The notes beneath the pieces are model-generated. The model made no database searches and was not told the origin of the DNA. It saw only the letters and a program-made list of their open reading frames with translations. Both the position numbers and the translations under genes were made by a program. 8,537 nt of DNA from Planctomycetaceae bacterium (GTDB taxonomy: Bacteria; Planctomycetota; Planctomycetia; Pirellulales; Pirellulaceae): the NCBI GenBank assembly GCA_024642765.1, contig JAHEAM010000150.1:1-8537 (forward strand), in the 5' to 3' direction. Shown piece after piece: positions 6,606-8,537 of the stretch (positions are counted from its first letter, which is position 1; each line of letters opens with the position of its first letter).

Positions 6606-6625
6606 CTCCTTAAGGAGGATTTTTT
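6606..6625 (+). terminator. Short palindrome with T-run in the receiver leader (possible attenuator)
   Basis: CTCCTTAAGGAG is a perfect 12-base palindrome (6606-6617). It is followed by GA and six T (6620-6625). The stem can have only four or five pairs with a tiny loop, so termination would be weak. It begins about 11 bases after the predicted start site. It also carries AAGGAGGA, a perfect ribosome-binding sequence, although no start codon lies at the right distance. Confidence 0.3.
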
Positions 6626-6713
6626 GTTCGGAACTCTTTTTGCGTATTAGCTAAACATTTTTAAGGCCTCGATTCCGTCCACACAATTCAACGATTGCAG
6701 CCTATCAATATCA

Positions 6714-7193
6714 ATGAAAAAAAAACATTCTCCCCAAGACAAGTTAGACAAGGCTAAGAATGATTCTGGCGGTGCAGATTCGGCGCGAAGCGGTGGAAGG
6801 ACGGTTCTGCTAATTGAAGACGAACCAGGCCAAGTCTATGGTCTTGTCCACGCGTTTGAGCAACAAGGTTGGAATGTCAATCACGTGGGCGATGGTAATT
6901 TGGGATTGGCAACGATCAAGACTATCAAGCCGGATCTGGTTATTCTGGATTTAGGGATTCCGATGCGCAGCGGTTTCTTGATTTTGGAACAGATGCGCGA
7001 AGAAGAGATCGATTGTTGCCGAGTGATTGTCTTAACGGGAATGGACGGTCAACGCCATCATGACTATGCAATGGCTCTGGGTGCTGATGCCTTCATTCGA
7101 AAGCCATTCACAGTTGATGAAGTAATCAAGGTAGCGAAATCACTGTTGTTCGAATCCATAAATCCCTCGACAAAGGTTGAGCGACGGATTTGA
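6714..7193 (+). CDS. Stand-alone response-regulator receiver (REC) protein
   Basis: The 159-residue product has a charged, Lys/Asp/Ser-rich N terminus (1-28) and then one receiver domain (about 29-147). The signature residues are all present: acidic pocket E35-D36 in VLLIEDEP, phospho-acceptor D79 in LVILDLGIP, T108 in VIVLTGM, and K130-P131 in IRKPF. The rest is a 12-residue tail with no DNA-binding or enzymatic output, so it should act by protein-protein contact after phosphorylation by a histidine kinase not present here. No Shine-Dalgarno precedes the ATG. A run of nine A immediately follows it. The gene converges on csrA with 35 bases between stops, and no obvious shared terminator is visible. 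A role in motility or in CsrA control is possible from position only. Confidence 0.95.
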   Translation: MKKKHSPQDKLDKAKNDSGGADSARSGGRTVLLIEDEPGQVYGLVHAFEQQGWNVNHVGDGNLGLATIKTIKPDLVILDLGIPMRSGFLILEQMREEEIDCCRVIVLTGMDGQRHHDYAMALGADAFIRKPFTVDEVIKVAKSLLFESINPSTKVERRI

Positions 7194-7228
7194 CGAAGGC
7201 AGTTGGCCGACCAGGCAGGATTTAAACT

Positions 7229-7444
7229 TTATTGTCCGATGTCTTTCGTATCTGTTGGGCTAATACGACTGGCTTTGTTGTTCTCGCGTTTGATTGCTTC
7301 GTAAACCTCTTGGCGATGAACGGGAATTTCAGCAGGAGCGTCGATGCCCAATCGGACCTTGTCGCCGCGAATGTCAACGATGGTAATCATTACATCATCG
7401 CCAATCATAATGCTTTCGTCGCGGTGTCGTGATAGTACAAGCAT
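7229..7444 (-). CDS. csrA: CsrA, post-transcriptional regulator (RNA-binding)
   Basis: The 71-residue product matches CsrA through MLVLSRHRDESIMIGDDV, VRLGIDAP (30-37) and the IPVHRQEVYEAI helix start (40-51). The RNA-contacting L4, R6 and R44 are present. CsrA dimers bind GGA-bearing hairpins near ribosome sites and alter translation and mRNA stability. In FliW-containing bacteria it controls flagellin translation and is sequestered by FliW. The start is ATG at 7444-7442, with GGAGGA (7457-7452) 7 bases upstream. An in-frame TTG two codons earlier is not needed. The last 15 or so residues (polar, NNKASRISPTDTKDIGQ) go beyond the common core but are usual in this branch. The leader hairpins suggest self-regulation. 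fliW lies upstream on the same strand after a 364-base gap. Confidence 0.97.
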   Translation of the reverse strand: MLVLSRHRDESIMIGDDVMITIVDIRGDKVRLGIDAPAEIPVHRQEVYEAIKRENNKASRISPTDTKDIGQ

Positions 7445-7808
7445 GGCCAAGTCCTCCGACTGATAGTCGAATCTTAAGTTGTAAATTGATTTTCAATTAG
7501 AATTTGTGATCATTACAGTTGAATGTAAGGATTCGGCCCCAGAAAACTTGCAAATACAAGATGCTCGCAAGTCTCTAGAAATTTCGCTATCACAATCGCC
7601 CAATGTTGAAAGTGCCTTTGCCAGAGCCATTCTGGCCATGGTAAAAGCAATTCGGTGCAGTTCGAAAACTACAGGTTAAAACTGAGACGACAGTTGTGCT
7701 ATCGGAAAGGCACAACCGAAAAGAAAACAAAAAACTCAAGAGTTCGATTCTATGGCGTGTACCGTTTTGAGTACGGATGAACTTGCGCGAATAGATCGAA
7801 AACGCGGA
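7445..7808. other. fliW-csrA intergenic gap with inverted repeats, no supported gene
   Basis: The gap holds no convincing gene. A 57-codon GTG frame (7506-7679, plus) and a 49-codon ATG frame on the minus strand overlap each other, and neither has a ribosome site. Two structures stand out. AATTGA-TTT-TCAATT (7484-7498) is a perfect six-base inverted repeat 40 bases upstream of csrA, which could be an operator. GTTGTGC (7693-7699) pairs with GCACAAC (7710-7716) over a ten-base loop, about 95 bases past the fliW stop. That hairpin lacks a strong T-tract, so it is at best a weak terminator or an mRNA 3' end structure. Confidence 0.4.
7450..7469 (-). promoter_or_regulatory. csrA Shine-Dalgarno within overlapping hairpins, possible CsrA autoregulatory site
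   Basis: On the minus strand the leader can form CGACT-ATC-AGTCG (7469-7457), or alternatively AGTC-GGAG-GACT (7461-7450). In the second fold the ribosome site GGAG is the exposed loop, which is the classic form of a CsrA target. The two stems share AGTC(G), so they exclude each other. GGAGGA itself is 7457-7452, 7 bases from the ATG. Confidence 0.5.
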
Positions 7809-8249
7809 TCATGCGGAGCGGCGTTGTGCCATTGGCAGCGTCGTCAATTCGTATTGAATGGGTTGACTGTCAGTCGTGACGAATTGAGCACCCAGGCGAC
7901 GGTCAAGATTGATGACGATTGGGGCACGCAAATTTAGCGTTAATGTTTCCTGATCACGTCCGACGACGGCCAAAACGAAGGCTTGTTCGGTCCCTTCGAT
8001 GATCAGACTCTCAAGATCTATAGCATCCAGGCGGATGCGGTAGTTCTTGACAAACTTTCGTGGCGAAACAACAGGCAACGCGATTTCAGGCTTCTGAATA
8101 CTTTGCAACCAAGCCACCGCCTGATTGTTCCCATCTGCCAGCAAAACCCAATGGCGACAATGTTCGAACCCAAAAACGCCATTTCGGAAAAACAAAATGT
8201 CGTCAGGCTCGACTTGGATTTCGTCGAATCGAGTAGTTGTAACTTTCAT
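7809..8249 (-). CDS. fliW: FliW, flagellar assembly factor and CsrA antagonist
   Basis: The 146-residue cytoplasmic protein carries the FliW pattern: ILFFRNGVFGFE (18-29), WVLLAD (34-39), AWLQSIQKPEIALPVVSP (46-63), VKNYRIRL (67-74), TLNLRAPIVINLDRRLGAQ (104-122). Length fits the family. In Bacillus subtilis and Campylobacter, FliW binds CsrA and flagellin alternately. When flagellin is exported, freed FliW sequesters CsrA and flagellin translation resumes. Gene order here is fliW then csrA on the same strand, as is typical, but with an unusual 364-base gap, so csrA may have its own promoter. The start ATG at 8249 is preceded by AGGT about ten bases away. The C-terminal end (QYELTTLPMAQRRSA) looks lineage-specific. 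It implies the organism makes flagella at some stage. No flagellar structural genes lie in this window. Confidence 0.95.
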   Translation of the reverse strand: MKVTTTRFDEIQVEPDDILFFRNGVFGFEHCRHWVLLADGNNQAVAWLQSIQKPEIALPVVSPRKFVKNYRIRLDAIDLESLIIEGTEQAFVLAVVGRDQETLTLNLRAPIVINLDRRLGAQFVTTDSQPIQYELTTLPMAQRRSA

Positions 8250-8537
8250 CGCGTTCGTACCTAAAATTGTGCCAAGTTGATTCTCTTCATTCGTCTATCG
8301 GCGTTTCGGGTTTGGCAAGTGAGGCAAATTTTGACGAAATTTTTGATTGTATGGCAGGGTCACTTAAGTTTGTCTCGACACAAGACCACCAAAACGCCTA
8401 GAATTCGGATAGTTGCGTCCCCAAACACTGTTCTTGTGAAATACTCGTCAGCTTGATTCGATTTGCCATGCATTATTTCTACCCATACCTTGCAACGCTG
8501 ATTCAAAATGCCAGAGTGCATGGGATTGCGCGCAAGG
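8250..8537. other. Upstream region of fliW with edge open frames, no supported gene
   Basis: Nothing here is a gene I can support. A minus-strand frame is open from the window edge (8536) to a TGA at 8362-8360, 58 codons, and could be the 3' end of an upstream gene, though I recognise no family. A plus-strand ATG at 8468 is open to the edge for 23 codons (MHYFYPYLATLIQNAR...). On the minus strand GCCGATAG (8302-8295) matches seven of eight bases of the sigma-28 -10 element GCCGATAA, 46 bases before the fliW ATG, but the expected TAAA is absent at the -35 position. Confidence 0.3.

Noticed and set aside
7506..7679. 57-codon GTG-started plus-strand frame in the fliW-csrA gap, and an overlapping 49-codon ATG frame on the minus strand
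   Set aside because: Neither has a Shine-Dalgarno sequence or a recognisable family. They overlap on opposite strands, so at most one could be real, and their lengths are expected by chance.
8260..8275. Sigma-54-like TGGCAC upstream of fliW (minus strand)
   Set aside because: The -24 half fits, but the -12 position has GG instead of the near-invariant GC, and the start site would fall on the fliW start codon.
1..8537. CRISPR array, insertion sequence or prophage
   Set aside because: No regularly spaced repeat array with spacers, no transposase, integrase or phage gene, and no terminal inverted repeats were seen. The two short direct repeats have only two copies each.

Overview
The window looks like part of a planctomycete chromosome, probably from the Pirellulaceae or a near relative. 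Four things suggest this: an O-antigen-ligase-type membrane protein fused to a long TPR-like tail, a CXXCH protein with an acidic tail, a small two-helix membrane protein of a kind I associate with planctomycetes, and a WecA/MraY-type transferase whose reading frame continues into an extra C-terminal domain. Base composition is moderate and intergenic gaps are fairly long. The assignment rests on family recognition, not on a search.

Layout: 1-148 holds a short tandem repeat and an intrinsic terminator. 149-222 is tRNA-Val(UAC) on the minus strand with a recognisable promoter. 343-846 is an exported single-CXXCH protein and 1057-1359 a small zinc-ribbon protein, both minus strand. 1463-5808 is a minus-strand surface-polysaccharide cluster. 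It is transcribed from the O-antigen ligase/polymerase-like gene (5808-3067) into the polyprenyl-phosphate sugar-1-phosphate transferase (3010-1943). Its in-frame continuation (1942-1463) is separated from the transferase by a single TGA codon. 6134-6433 is a small membrane protein on the minus strand. It diverges from a stand-alone response-regulator receiver protein on the plus strand (6714-7193). The receiver gene converges on csrA (7444-7229, minus), and fliW (8249-7809, minus) lies 364 bases upstream of csrA. The last 288 bases hold no gene I can support.

How the genes may work together: the transferase would start lipid-linked glycan synthesis on undecaprenyl phosphate, and the ligase-like protein would polymerise or transfer the finished glycan. 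FliW and CsrA form the known partner switch that couples flagellar assembly to translation. The receiver protein has no output domain and must act through a partner. A link between the surface-glycan genes and the CsrA/FliW motility switch is only inference from proximity.

The most notable anomaly is the single in-frame TGA that splits the transferase from its C-terminal domain. Others are overlapping hairpins that place the csrA Shine-Dalgarno sequence in a GGAG loop, two tight direct repeats (near 10-57 and 1439-1490), and nine-base homopolymers just inside two divergent genes.
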